Source of the DNA: Chryseobacterium bernardetii
Lineage (GTDB): Bacteria > Bacteroidota > Bacteroidia > Flavobacteriales > Weeksellaceae
Direction: 5' to 3'
Length of the DNA stretch: 64,000 nt
NCBI RefSeq assembly: GCF_003815975.1
Contig: NZ_CP033932.1
Span: forward strand, 124,001-188,000
Position 1 is the stretch's first letter; every line of letters begins with the position of its first letter. A program made the translations under genes and the position numbers. Shown here piece after piece: positions 37,047 to 45,105 of this stretch. Under the pieces are notes generated by a model. It was given only the letters and a program-made list of their open reading frames with translations. It had not been told where the DNA came from and ran no database searches.

Positions 37047-37113
37047 ATCTGCGTTATCTGCAACATCTGAGAGATACTGAGCTCTCTGATTAAGCAGATA
37101 ACGCAGATTTTTT
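37047..37113. terminator. Long hairpin between lnt and the convergent T9SS gene, repeat-derived
   Basis: ATCTGCGTTATCTGC (37047-37061) and GCAGATAACGCAGAT (37094-37108) form a perfect 15-bp stem around an imperfect inner GAGAG/CTCTC stem, followed by a T run on the plus strand. The core sequence is shared with the repeat at 6533-6625, so a dispersed repeat appears to serve as a terminator here. Confidence 0.65.
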
Positions 37114-37270
37114 ATTTTTGAAACAAGGATTCCAGCATAAATAGCCACATACATAATCTGCGGAAAACTCTTCAAAACAACTTCCATGAAGCTATTACAC
37201 AACAGAAGATCAAAAAAAGAAGCCAGCTGGACGTCTGGCTTCTCTCAAGATAGAATAATGATTCAGTGAT

Positions 37271-38983
37271 TTACTTAATACTAAGTTTTTTGGTGGTTAT
37301 TTCGTTTTTTATCTTCAGTTTTAATAAATATATTCCTTTTGGAAGATGGGAAACATCAACCGACTGATCGCTGTTTAAAATTATATCCAGTTTTCTTCCT
37401 TCTATTGAATAAATTTCAGCTTCCGAAACTTTCTCTCCTTTAATATATACCTTATCAGAAGCTGGGTTTGGGTAAATCAAAAGTTCTTTTTCATGATTGT
37501 CTGTATTTTCTCTTGTTGATAATGATCCTTGTAATGAAGCATTAGAATAAACCTTTGAAGCATCAATTGATCTTACACTCCAGTAAACATTCTGAATAGC
37601 CGGATCAAGGTCCAGGAACCATGAAGGTGTAGTTACAATATACCTGGCAATATCCTGCGAATTAGGAGTAGATCCTACTTTAATTTCATAACGTAAAGCA
37701 TTCACCGGGGTTTTATCATCTGTGGCTCCACTCCAGGTAAAATTGAACCGGCTTCCGTTTTTAGTCAGATTCAAATTAGTGGGCGCTGTAGGTTTTATGT
37801 TCTGCTCTGTAGAATTGTTTTTAAAAACTTTTGTTAAAGATGGAATATCCGGACTGGCCCAATCAAACCCTCCCAGTAAAACATCCAGATGATTATCATT
37901 ATTAAAATCAAACAACTGTATCATTCCAGGACCTCCCAGGCTGTACAATCCTGTTGCTGTTCCTTCATAAAAATTCTGATTGGCAGGGTTATATAAATAA
38001 GTTTTCACCACTGCATTATAATTTACATCACCTGAAATGATAAAATCATAATAACCGTCATTATTCAAATCTCCTACACTTAAGGATACATCAGAAATTT
38101 CTGATGGAATCTGATTAATCACCAGGTTTCCTGTTCCGTCATTCATCATAACGGCAAGATAAGGATCATCATTAGCATCTTTACCTGCCACTACAATATC
38201 CTGAAAGCCATCTGCATTAAAATCTGCAACTTCCAGCTTTCCGGATATTAAAGAATCCAAAGCCTGTGTATGAACCAACGCTCCATTTTTATTGATATAT
38301 ACTCTGGATACCGGATCGCCATTAATATCTGAGCCTATGATAACAAGATCCAAAAGATGATCGTTATTGAGGTCCACTACTTTAAAACTTCCGTTTTGAG
38401 TTCCGTCTACCCAGTTTTCGGTCATGTTAAAACCTGATCCTGTGTTTTGAAAAAAATCTACAGTATTTCTAAAACCTCCCCCATGGGCAAACTGGGTTCC
38501 ATTGATGGCATAATCCTGCCAGCCATCGTGATTAAAATCAAAAACCTCCAATGAACCATATATCTTTCCGGGAAGCTCAACTTCTCTTACAAAACCAACT
38601 CCTGTATTTTTGAACCTGTAATGCTTATAGTTCACAATATCCAAATAGCTTAGTCCGGTGGAAATAATATCCATTAAACCATCATTATTAAAATCAATAA
38701 ATTTAATATCTCCCAGATGGGTTACATCTCCTCCCAGATCGGTATAAGGTTGTAAGGTAGTTCCATTATTCCGGTATACTTCATTATAGGTAGCATCGGG
38801 ACTGCCATCTCCATCTGAATCTATTGCTCCATTGACTGCAATATCCAATGTACCGTTATTATCCACATCAGCAATATCAGCTGCTGAGAAGTAAAAATTA
38901 TTCATTCCGGTCTGGATCTCTGTAAAGTTCTGGGCATATAGACCTACAGGCAGCATAGACAAAAAAATATAAACTTTTTTCAT
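37271..38983 (-). CDS. Secreted FG-GAP/VCBS-repeat protein with T9SS sorting tail
   Basis: 570 residues. Signal peptide (FLSMLPVGLYAQ). Residues 30-390 hold seven or so FG-GAP-like blades with DxNxDGxxD calcium-binding motifs (ADVDNNGTLDI, DFNNDGLMDII, DLNNDHLLDLV, DFNADGFQDIV, DLNNDGYYDFI, DFNNDNHLDVL), expected to form a beta-propeller. A fibronectin-like linker (about 395-480) and a type A T9SS domain (LLIYPNPASDKVYIKG...LPKGIYLLKLK) follow. Exported to the surface. A binding or adhesion role is likely; no enzyme motif is seen. Confidence 0.88.
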   Translation of the reverse strand: MKKVYIFLSMLPVGLYAQNFTEIQTGMNNFYFSAADIADVDNNGTLDIAVNGAIDSDGDGSPDATYNEVYRNNGTTLQPYTDLGGDVTHLGDIKFIDFNNDGLMDIISTGLSYLDIVNYKHYRFKNTGVGFVREVELPGKIYGSLEVFDFNHDGWQDYAINGTQFAHGGGFRNTVDFFQNTGSGFNMTENWVDGTQNGSFKVVDLNNDHLLDLVIIGSDINGDPVSRVYINKNGALVHTQALDSLISGKLEVADFNADGFQDIVVAGKDANDDPYLAVMMNDGTGNLVINQIPSEISDVSLSVGDLNNDGYYDFIISGDVNYNAVVKTYLYNPANQNFYEGTATGLYSLGGPGMIQLFDFNNDNHLDVLLGGFDWASPDIPSLTKVFKNNSTEQNIKPTAPTNLNLTKNGSRFNFTWSGATDDKTPVNALRYEIKVGSTPNSQDIARYIVTTPSWFLDLDPAIQNVYWSVRSIDASKVYSNASLQGSLSTRENTDNHEKELLIYPNPASDKVYIKGEKVSEAEIYSIEGRKLDIILNSDQSVDVSHLPKGIYLLKLKIKNEITTKKLSIK

Positions 38984-39156
38984 AATTCTTATTTAGATTA
39001 ATTAAAAACAAAGGTAAAATATTAATTCTTCCTTCCTAGAAAAAGCCTGTATGAAATATATCAGCACTGATTTACTGCTATATCCCGGAAATTCGGATAT
39101 TTTAAAAAATCAATATTTATAATCAGTCACTTATTTACAAATATTTTTCAAAAGAT

Positions 39157-39187
39157 TTGTCTATCTAAAAAATTCTTCGTTATTTTG
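39157..39187 (+). promoter_or_regulatory. Promoter of rpmB operon
   Basis: TTG (39157-39159), 20 bp, then TTATTTTG (39180-39187), one base off the TAnnTTTG consensus. It lies 36 bp before the rpmB ATG. Confidence 0.6.
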
Positions 39188-39223
39188 CACTCTCAAATAT
39201 TATACAAATAAGAACATCGAGAT

Positions 39224-39466
39224 ATGTCAAGAATTTGCCAAATAACAGGAAAGCGTGCAATGGTTGGTAACAACGTTTCTCACGCTAATAACAAAACGAA
39301 GCGTCGTTTTGAAATTAACTTATTAGAGAAGAAATTTTACCTTCCAGAGCAAGATAAGCACGTAACACTGAAAGTATCAGCTCATGGATTGAGAGTGATT
39401 AACAAGATTGGAATCGAGGAAGCTATTGAAAGAGCTACAAGAAACGGATTGATTAAAAAGAATTAA
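39224..39466 (+). CDS. rpmB: 50S ribosomal protein L28
   Basis: 80 residues, basic. [29 protein letters not shown] is the L28 signature. First gene of a three-gene ribosomal operon (rpmB-rpmG-DUF4295), an order conserved in Bacteroidota. It lacks the zinc-binding Cys pairs of the C+ form (only one Cys). Confidence 0.97.
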   Translation: MSRICQITGKRAMVGNNVSHANNKTKRRFEINLLEKKFYLPEQDKHVTLKVSAHGLRVINKIGIEEAIERATRNGLIKKN

Positions 39467-39472
39467 TAGATC

Positions 39473-39655
39473 ATGGCAAAAAAAGGAAACAGAGTTCAAG
39501 TAATCCTTGAATGTACAGAGCACAAAGAAAGCGGTATGCCAGGAATGTCTAGATACATTTCTACAAAAAATAAAAAGAACACTACAGAAAGATTGGAATT
39601 GAAAAAATACAATCCTGTTCTTAAGAGATCTACCCTTCACAAAGAAATCAAGTAA
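39473..39655 (+). CDS. rpmG: 50S ribosomal protein L33
   Basis: 60 residues, basic. [37 protein letters not shown] followed by [18 protein letters not shown] matches L33. The zinc cysteines of the C+ type are not present (a single Cys), so it is the C- form. It follows rpmB by 6 bp. Confidence 0.97.
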   Translation: MAKKGNRVQVILECTEHKESGMPGMSRYISTKNKKNTTERLELKKYNPVLKRSTLHKEIK

Positions 39656-39674
39656 TTTATAAATATAATTTACA

Positions 39675-39824
39675 ATGGCAAAGAAAGTAGTAGCAACCCT
39701 ACAAACCGGGTCTAAAAAAATGACCAAAGTGGTGAAAATGGTGAAGTCTTCTAAATCAGGAGCTTACGTTTTCGAAGAAAAAGTAATGAATGCTGATGAA
39801 GTAGATGGTTTTTTGAAAAAATAA
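39675..39824 (+). CDS. DUF4295 small basic protein
   Basis: 49 residues: MAKKVVATLQTG, then a Lys/Val-rich centre and SGAYVFEEKVMNADEVDGFL. It matches the Bacteroidota-specific DUF4295 family that always follows rpmG. The size, charge and conserved position suggest a ribosome-associated protein, which is inference. It starts 19 bp after rpmG and is followed by the operon terminator. Confidence 0.9.
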   Translation: MAKKVVATLQTGSKKMTKVVKMVKSSKSGAYVFEEKVMNADEVDGFLKK

Positions 39825-39845
39825 TCAATACTTTATTTACAATAT

Positions 39846-39877
39846 AAAAAACTACTCATATTTTGGGTAGTTTTTTT
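39846..39877 (+). terminator. Terminator of the rpmB operon
   Basis: AAAACTACTC and GGGTAGTTTT form the stem (one wobble pair), ending in a run of seven T. Confidence 0.85.
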
Positions 39878-39879
39878 GT

Positions 39880-39887
39880 TATCTTTG
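39880..39887 (+). promoter_or_regulatory. -7 box of the Rid-family gene
   Basis: TATCTTTG fits TAnnTTTG, 26 bp before ATG 39914, directly after the preceding terminator. Confidence 0.55.
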
Positions 39888-39913
39888 TTCACCAGATTAT
39901 TAATCAGTGAAAT

Positions 39914-40384
39914 ATGAAGAAGATTGTTGTTCTAATATGTACAGTTATTTTCCAATTTTCATTCAGCCAGAAAACAATGGATCCTATAGAATATAAAAGT
40001 TCACCAAAAGTTTTCAGTATTCCGGGATTATCACAATCAGTAAGTATTGATTGCGGTACTTCTAGGATGATTTTACTATCTGGTCAGGTTCCCTTGGATC
40101 CAAAGGGAAGCCTGGTGGGAAACAATGTGGAGGAACAGACGCATCAGGTATTCAAAAACATTGAAAATATTCTGAGGGAGTATGGAGGTACAGGGAAAGA
40201 TATCGTCAAGCTGGGAATCTTCATCACAGATATATCAAAGACCCCGGATTTCAGAAAAGTAAGGGATCAGTATATTAACCTTCAGAACCCGCCTGTAAGC
40301 AGCCTTATAGAGGTGAACAGGCTTTTCAGGAATGATGTGCTGATAGAAGTGGAAGCCACAGCAGTGATTAAAAACAAAAGATAA
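39914..40384 (+). CDS. Secreted Rid-family (YjgF/UK114) protein
   Basis: 156 residues. Unlike cytoplasmic RidA (about 128 residues) it has a cleavable signal peptide (KKIVVLICTVIFQFSFSQ), so it is periplasmic. The domain shows LLSGQVPLDPKGSLVG, EQTHQVFKNIENIL, DIVKLGIFITDIS and the final IEVEATAVI. RidA needs an Arg just before the VEV motif (ARSCVEV); here the segment is PPVSSLIEV, so the Arg is Ser. It should therefore lack the imine deaminase activity of RidA and belong to another Rid subgroup. It lies 15 bp before ftsY. Confidence 0.85.
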   Translation: MKKIVVLICTVIFQFSFSQKTMDPIEYKSSPKVFSIPGLSQSVSIDCGTSRMILLSGQVPLDPKGSLVGNNVEEQTHQVFKNIENILREYGGTGKDIVKLGIFITDISKTPDFRKVRDQYINLQNPPVSSLIEVNRLFRNDVLIEVEATAVIKNKR

Positions 40385-40399
40385 GAATAAACTAAAACT

Positions 40400-41353
40400 A
40401 TGAGTTGGTTTAAAAATATTTTCAAGAAAGAAGAAAAAGAAACTCTGGACAAAGGGTTGGAAAAATCCAGTCAGGGGTTCTTTGAAAAAATGACGAAGGC
40501 CGTAGTCGGTAAAAGTAAAGTAGATGATGAGGTTCTGGATGATCTGGAAGAAGTACTGATTGCATCTGACGTAGGCGCTTCCACTACCATCAAAATCATA
40601 GAAAGAATTGAAGAACGTGTGGCCCGCGACAAATATGTTGGGGTAAACGAACTTGATAAAATCCTTCGTGAGGAAATTTCAGGCTTACTGCTTGAAAACC
40701 CTCACGCAGGAACAGGAAACATTGATACTTCAAAAAAGCCTTACGTTATTATGGTAGTTGGAGTAAACGGTGTTGGAAAAACAACAACTATTGGAAAACT
40801 GGCCCACCAATTCAAATCTGAAGGCAAAAAAGTAGTTCTGGGAGCTGCAGATACCTTCAGGGCAGCTGCAGTTGATCAGCTTACCATATGGAGTGAAAGA
40901 GTGGATGTTCCTATTGTAAAACAGGGAATGGGTTCAGATCCTGCTTCTGTAGCTTTTGATACTGTACAGAGTGCTGTAGCTCAAAATGCAGATGTTGTTA
41001 TTATTGACACTGCAGGAAGACTTCATAACAAAATTAACCTGATGAATGAGCTTTCTAAGATTAAAAGAGTAATGCAAAAGGTAATTCCAGACGCTCCTCA
41101 TGAAATCTTATTGGTACTTGACGGTTCTACAGGACAAAATGCATTTGAACAGGCGAAACAATTTACAGCAGCAACAGAAGTTAATGCTTTAGCAGTAACA
41201 AAGCTGGATGGAACAGCCAAAGGAGGTGTTGTAATCGGTATCTCAGATCAGTTCCAGATTCCGGTGAAATATATAGGTGTAGGTGAAAAAATGCAGGATC
41301 TGCAGCTTTTCAATGGTACGGAATTTGTAGACTCATTCTTCAAGAAAAGATGA
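40400..41353 (+). CDS. ftsY: Signal recognition particle receptor FtsY
   Basis: SRP receptor GTPase that docks ribosome-nascent-chain complexes at the membrane. 317 residues: short basic N-terminus (SWFKNIFKKEEK) with no long acidic A domain, a four-helix N domain (about 30-110) and the G domain with GVNGVGKTTTIGKLA (P-loop), DTFRAAAVDQL, DTAGRLHNK and TKLDGTAKGG. It shares a probable transcript with the upstream Rid gene. Confidence 0.96.
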   Translation: MSWFKNIFKKEEKETLDKGLEKSSQGFFEKMTKAVVGKSKVDDEVLDDLEEVLIASDVGASTTIKIIERIEERVARDKYVGVNELDKILREEISGLLLENPHAGTGNIDTSKKPYVIMVVGVNGVGKTTTIGKLAHQFKSEGKKVVLGAADTFRAAAVDQLTIWSERVDVPIVKQGMGSDPASVAFDTVQSAVAQNADVVIIDTAGRLHNKINLMNELSKIKRVMQKVIPDAPHEILLVLDGSTGQNAFEQAKQFTAATEVNALAVTKLDGTAKGGVVIGISDQFQIPVKYIGVGEKMQDLQLFNGTEFVDSFFKKR

Positions 41354-41423
41354 TTTATATCATGTTTTCCCTTATATTAGTAAACAAATCAATTTAAATA
41401 TTAATCATTAAAAAATTGCAACT

Positions 41424-41684
41424 ATGGGAATTATAACATGGATTTTATTCGGTCTTATTGCAGGTGCAATCGCTAAAATGATCATGCCGGGATCTCAGGG
41501 AGGAGGCTGGTTAATCACCATTATCCTTGGAATTTTGGGTGCATTTGTAGGAGGAGCTATAGGTGTTTACGTTCTCCACTGGGGAGATGTTACCTCATTC
41601 TGGAATCCGAGAAGCTGGATTCTTGCCATTGGAGGAGCTTTAATTATCCTCTGGATCTACGGAATGGCCACAAGGAAGAGCTAA
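41424..41684 (+). CDS. GlsB/YeaQ/YmgE-type small membrane protein
   Basis: 86 residues, three hydrophobic helices. GIITWILFGLIAGAIAKMIMPG and GGGWLITIILGILGAFVGGAIG are the family signature (transglycosylase-associated, Glr/Gls general-stress group). No enzymatic activity is established. An AT-rich leader of 70 bp separates it from ftsY; a strong bidirectional terminator follows. Confidence 0.88.
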   Translation: MGIITWILFGLIAGAIAKMIMPGSQGGGWLITIILGILGAFVGGAIGVYVLHWGDVTSFWNPRSWILAIGGALIILWIYGMATRKS

Positions 41685-41701
41685 TGTAGTATTAATAAAA
41701 T

Positions 41702-41737
41702 AAAATCCCGGATCTGAAATTCAGATCCGGGATTTTT
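41702..41737. terminator. Bidirectional terminator between glsB-like gene and sppA
   Basis: Perfect 17-bp stem (41702-41718 with 41720-41736), core ATCCCGGATCTGAA, with T runs reading in either direction. It serves the two convergent genes. Confidence 0.92.
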
Positions 41738-41760
41738 GTGTACAATATAATTTAATTTAG

Positions 41761-43518
41761 TTAGTTGTTAATTCTGATCTGGTAAGGCATTTCCATTTTA
41801 ACCTCAGACTGTAACTTTTTGTCTGTAATTTGTTGCAGGATTTCATAATTAGACTTCCCAATTTTATTTTTGATAATTCTTGCAGACACTTCTTCCTCAT
41901 TAAGGTCTTTAAAGATCTGCTCGAACGGAGTCATTTTCTTTGGATAAGATTCTACATAGTAAGATTTTACACCTGCCTTCTGCGCTGCAAACTTCACGGC
42001 ATCGTTAAGAGTTCCCAGTTCATCTACCAATCCGATTTCTTTCGCACGAACACCACTCCATACTCTACCGCCACCAACATTATCAATCTGTTCAAATGTT
42101 TTCTTTCTATTTTGGGTAACAAAATGTACAAATCTTTTATAAGTTCCTTCTACACTTCTTGTCATCATATTTACTCCATAAGGTGTTACACCATTTAAGC
42201 CTGAATAATACATTGAATTAGCATTCGTAGCTACAATATCTGCGCGGATACCATTTTTATTGGCAATATCTTTATAATAAGGCATCACCCCGAATACACC
42301 GATAGAACCGGTAAGTGTATTGGGCTCTGAATAAATCTTATCTGCTGCCATTGCTATATAATAACCGCCTGAAGCCGCATAATCACCAAAAGAAACAACT
42401 AAAGGCTTTTTCTTTTTCAGTTTCTGCAATTCAAATAAAATTTCATCTGAAGCATTAGCGCTTCCCCCAGGAGAATTGATTCTGAATACAACCGCTTTCA
42501 CTTTATCATCATCCTGAAGTTTTTTAATGTATTTAACATACTTCTCCGAATGAATATCACTGTATTCGTCTCCATTGTTAATAGATCCTGAAGCATATAA
42601 TACGGCGACCTTTTCTCCTGACTTGTCTTCATCAGCAAAAGAATTAATATAGTTTGTTAAAGAAACTTTATTCAGTTTTTCTTTATCCTTTACATTTAAT
42701 TTGGCTTTAAGCATATCATCATATTCAGATTTTTGAATAAGCTTATCTGCCAGTTTATATTTTAATCCCTGCTCTGGAATCATTCCATACAAGCTGTCGA
42801 CAACTGTTCTGAACTGTGCCGTGTCAATTTTTCTTGAAGCAGCCATTTTATAAGACGCATTTTTCCAAAGGTCATTCAAAAGGGTACTTAACTGCTCTTT
42901 ATTCTCCGGAGAAATATCATTTCTTAAGAAAGGCTCCACTGCAGATTTAAATTTACCATGGCGGATTACTTCAATTCCGATACCATATTTATCTGCAAAA
43001 TCTTTAAAGAATGTAACTTCGGTAGAAAGGCCTTTCAATTCTATGCCTCCTGCAGGATGAAGATAATACTGATCTGCTACTGATCCAAGATAATAAGCAG
43101 ATTGAGAAACGCCATTTCCGTATGCATACACAAATTTTCCGCTTTTCTTGAAATCTTCAATAGCATTTCTAAGATCATCAATTTGGGTAAGCCCCGCATT
43201 CATGTCATCCGTCTCAATGCTGATCCCTTTAATATTATCATCGGTTTTAGCTTTATTAATGGCCTCAAGTACATCATACAAAAGGATATGTTTATTCTGG
43301 CCACCTAGCCCAAACAGATCCATCTGTTCTTCTGTAGGGCTGTCTATTATGTTAGTCTTTAAATTAATCGTTAGAACGGAATTCTTTTTAACCGCTACAG
43401 ACTTGTCACTTCCCATAGAACTGAACACAAGCATCATAATAAAAAAGACGAAAAATACAGCGCAAAGTATGATTATTGCTACTATATTTGCCAAAACATT
43501 TTTAAAGAAACTTCTCAT
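41761..43518 (-). CDS. sppA: Signal peptide peptidase SppA, 67K type
   Basis: 585 residues, N-terminal transmembrane helix (12-35) and two tandem ClpP-like S49 domains, as in the long E. coli form. The catalytic Lys191 (GKFKSAVEPF) is in the first half and the nucleophile Ser383 (YAASGGYYIAM) in the second, forming the Ser/Lys dyad. It cleaves remnant signal peptides in the inner membrane. Divergent from folK, with only 20 bp between the two start codons. Confidence 0.94.
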   Translation of the reverse strand: MRSFFKNVLANIVAIIILCAVFFVFFIMMLVFSSMGSDKSVAVKKNSVLTINLKTNIIDSPTEEQMDLFGLGGQNKHILLYDVLEAINKAKTDDNIKGISIETDDMNAGLTQIDDLRNAIEDFKKSGKFVYAYGNGVSQSAYYLGSVADQYYLHPAGGIELKGLSTEVTFFKDFADKYGIGIEVIRHGKFKSAVEPFLRNDISPENKEQLSTLLNDLWKNASYKMAASRKIDTAQFRTVVDSLYGMIPEQGLKYKLADKLIQKSEYDDMLKAKLNVKDKEKLNKVSLTNYINSFADEDKSGEKVAVLYASGSINNGDEYSDIHSEKYVKYIKKLQDDDKVKAVVFRINSPGGSANASDEILFELQKLKKKKPLVVSFGDYAASGGYYIAMAADKIYSEPNTLTGSIGVFGVMPYYKDIANKNGIRADIVATNANSMYYSGLNGVTPYGVNMMTRSVEGTYKRFVHFVTQNRKKTFEQIDNVGGGRVWSGVRAKEIGLVDELGTLNDAVKFAAQKAGVKSYYVESYPKKMTPFEQIFKDLNEEEVSARIIKNKIGKSNYEILQQITDKKLQSEVKMEMPYQIRINN

Positions 43519-43538
43519 AAATCAATCAATTTTCCAAT

Positions 43539-43955
43539 ATGTCGCAGCAAAAGGTAGTTTTGTTACTAGGAAGTAACCTTGGAGAGCAAAAAAAAAATAT
43601 AGAGCTTGCTTTACAGAAAATAAGTGAGGCAGGAAATAACATTTCACAAGTGAGCGAATTTTTAATGTCTGATCCTGTAGAATTTGTCAGTTCCAATATT
43701 TTTTGTAATATTGCAGCAATAATATTCACGCATCTTTCACCAATTCAGCTCCTTGATTGTATTAAAAACATTGAAGTTGAAATGGGAAGAATTAATGATT
43801 CAAAAGTATCAGGTAGTTATACAGACAGGATAATCGATATTGACATCATTAAGTATAATGAATTAAATTTTAAATCAGAAAGATTAGAAATCCCTCATAA
43901 AAAACATCTTTTTGAAAGGGATTTTTCGAGAGTGTTATTAAAAGATTTTATTTAA
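43539..43955 (+). CDS. folK: 2-amino-4-hydroxy-6-hydroxymethyldihydropteridine diphosphokinase
   Basis: 138 residues. Folate pathway enzyme transferring pyrophosphate from ATP to the pterin. VVLLLGSNLGEQKKNIELAL at the N-terminus binds pterin. The C-terminal pattern is DRIIDIDIIKYNEL, with the paired Asp for magnesium, and then LEIPHKKHLFERDFSRVLL. It is slightly shorter than the E. coli enzyme but has all core motifs. The first OmpA-like gene follows by 17 bp. Confidence 0.94.
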   Translation: MSQQKVVLLLGSNLGEQKKNIELALQKISEAGNNISQVSEFLMSDPVEFVSSNIFCNIAAIIFTHLSPIQLLDCIKNIEVEMGRINDSKVSGSYTDRIIDIDIIKYNELNFKSERLEIPHKKHLFERDFSRVLLKDFI

Positions 43956-43972
43956 AACATAAAACATATTGT

Positions 43973-45058
43973 ATGAAATTAGGTTTATTATTATTGGCTA
44001 CAACCTTGCCAATTGCGGCTTTTGCACAAAGCAGCAGTACTACAGTAAACTCTTCTACTGAGTATCCTAATACATTCTCTTCAGGCTCTGCCAATGTACA
44101 GCCCTTTGACAACAAAGCAAGACGCTTTAGGGATTGGTCTATTTCAGTAGGTGGAGGAGCGGCATTTATGGTTCACTCTGACCTTAAATCTCTTCGTAAA
44201 GATAAAACCAACTGGGGCTACAATGCTTATGTAAGTATTGACAAACAAATCTCCCACACCTTTGGTTTAAGCTTAATGTATACCAGAGGAGAAACAAAGC
44301 AAACAGGACAACTTACTGGTGCTGCAGGAGTTGCTGCAGGAGTTGCTACAGCAACAACACAATTTGACCAGTTGGCTTTAATTGGAGATATTAACTTCTC
44401 AAATCTATTAAGAAGGGTAGATAACCATTCTCCTTACAGATGGGCTTTCCATGGATATATGGGTATTGGGCTTCAGGCATTCAGAACATCCTTACATGAC
44501 AATAATGAAAACAGATGGAATGATAATCCGAAAAGGATTCCTTCATTTGTTAGACAGCCTATGGATATCGGTTCTGTATACTATCAGGGAGGTTTAGGAC
44601 TTAAATATAATGTTTCAAAACTTATTGATGTTGAAGCAAGAACCATGTATATCATCAGTGGTGATGACGAGTTTGACGGTGGTGGTCCAGCTTACACAGC
44701 CTATAACATGCTTAATGACAGAAAGTCTGATAATGCATGGACTGTAAGTTTAGGGGTATCATTCAAACTAGGAAAGCACCTTTCTCATCTGGCATGGCAT
44801 GATCCGCTTCAGGAAGCATACTACAGAGCAAGCGTTTTAGAAAATGCAGCTACAGATCTTGTAGTTTGTGAAAAAGGAGATGCAGACAATGACGGAGTAT
44901 GTGATGATTGGGACAGACAGCTTGATACTCCTGCAGGAGCAAGAGTAGATGGTGCTGGTGTTGCTTTAGACATGGATCTTGATGGCGTTATCGACCTTTA
45001 TGATAAATGTGTAACTGTTCCCGGACCTGTTGAAAACAACGGTTGTCCAACCAAATAA
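43973..45058 (+). CDS. OmpA-like barrel protein lacking the peptidoglycan-binding domain
   Basis: 361 residues. Signal peptide (LLLLATTLPIAAFAQ), N-terminal beta-barrel (about 40-270) starting with the shared YPNTFSSGSANVQPF motif, and a calcium-binding thrombospondin type 3-like linker (GDADNDGVCDDWDRQLDTPAG, DLDGVIDLYDKC). The chain ends in NNGCPTK, exactly where its two downstream paralogs continue into the OmpA domain. It is therefore a natural truncation by a stop codon, or a deleted copy. Located in the outer membrane. Confidence 0.88.
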   Translation: MKLGLLLLATTLPIAAFAQSSSTTVNSSTEYPNTFSSGSANVQPFDNKARRFRDWSISVGGGAAFMVHSDLKSLRKDKTNWGYNAYVSIDKQISHTFGLSLMYTRGETKQTGQLTGAAGVAAGVATATTQFDQLALIGDINFSNLLRRVDNHSPYRWAFHGYMGIGLQAFRTSLHDNNENRWNDNPKRIPSFVRQPMDIGSVYYQGGLGLKYNVSKLIDVEARTMYIISGDDEFDGGGPAYTAYNMLNDRKSDNAWTVSLGVSFKLGKHLSHLAWHDPLQEAYYRASVLENAATDLVVCEKGDADNDGVCDDWDRQLDTPAGARVDGAGVALDMDLDGVIDLYDKCVTVPGPVENNGCPTK

Positions 45059-45105
45059 CATAAAACAGAAACTGTTTTCAAAAAAATCAAAATAAATAAT
45101 ACACG

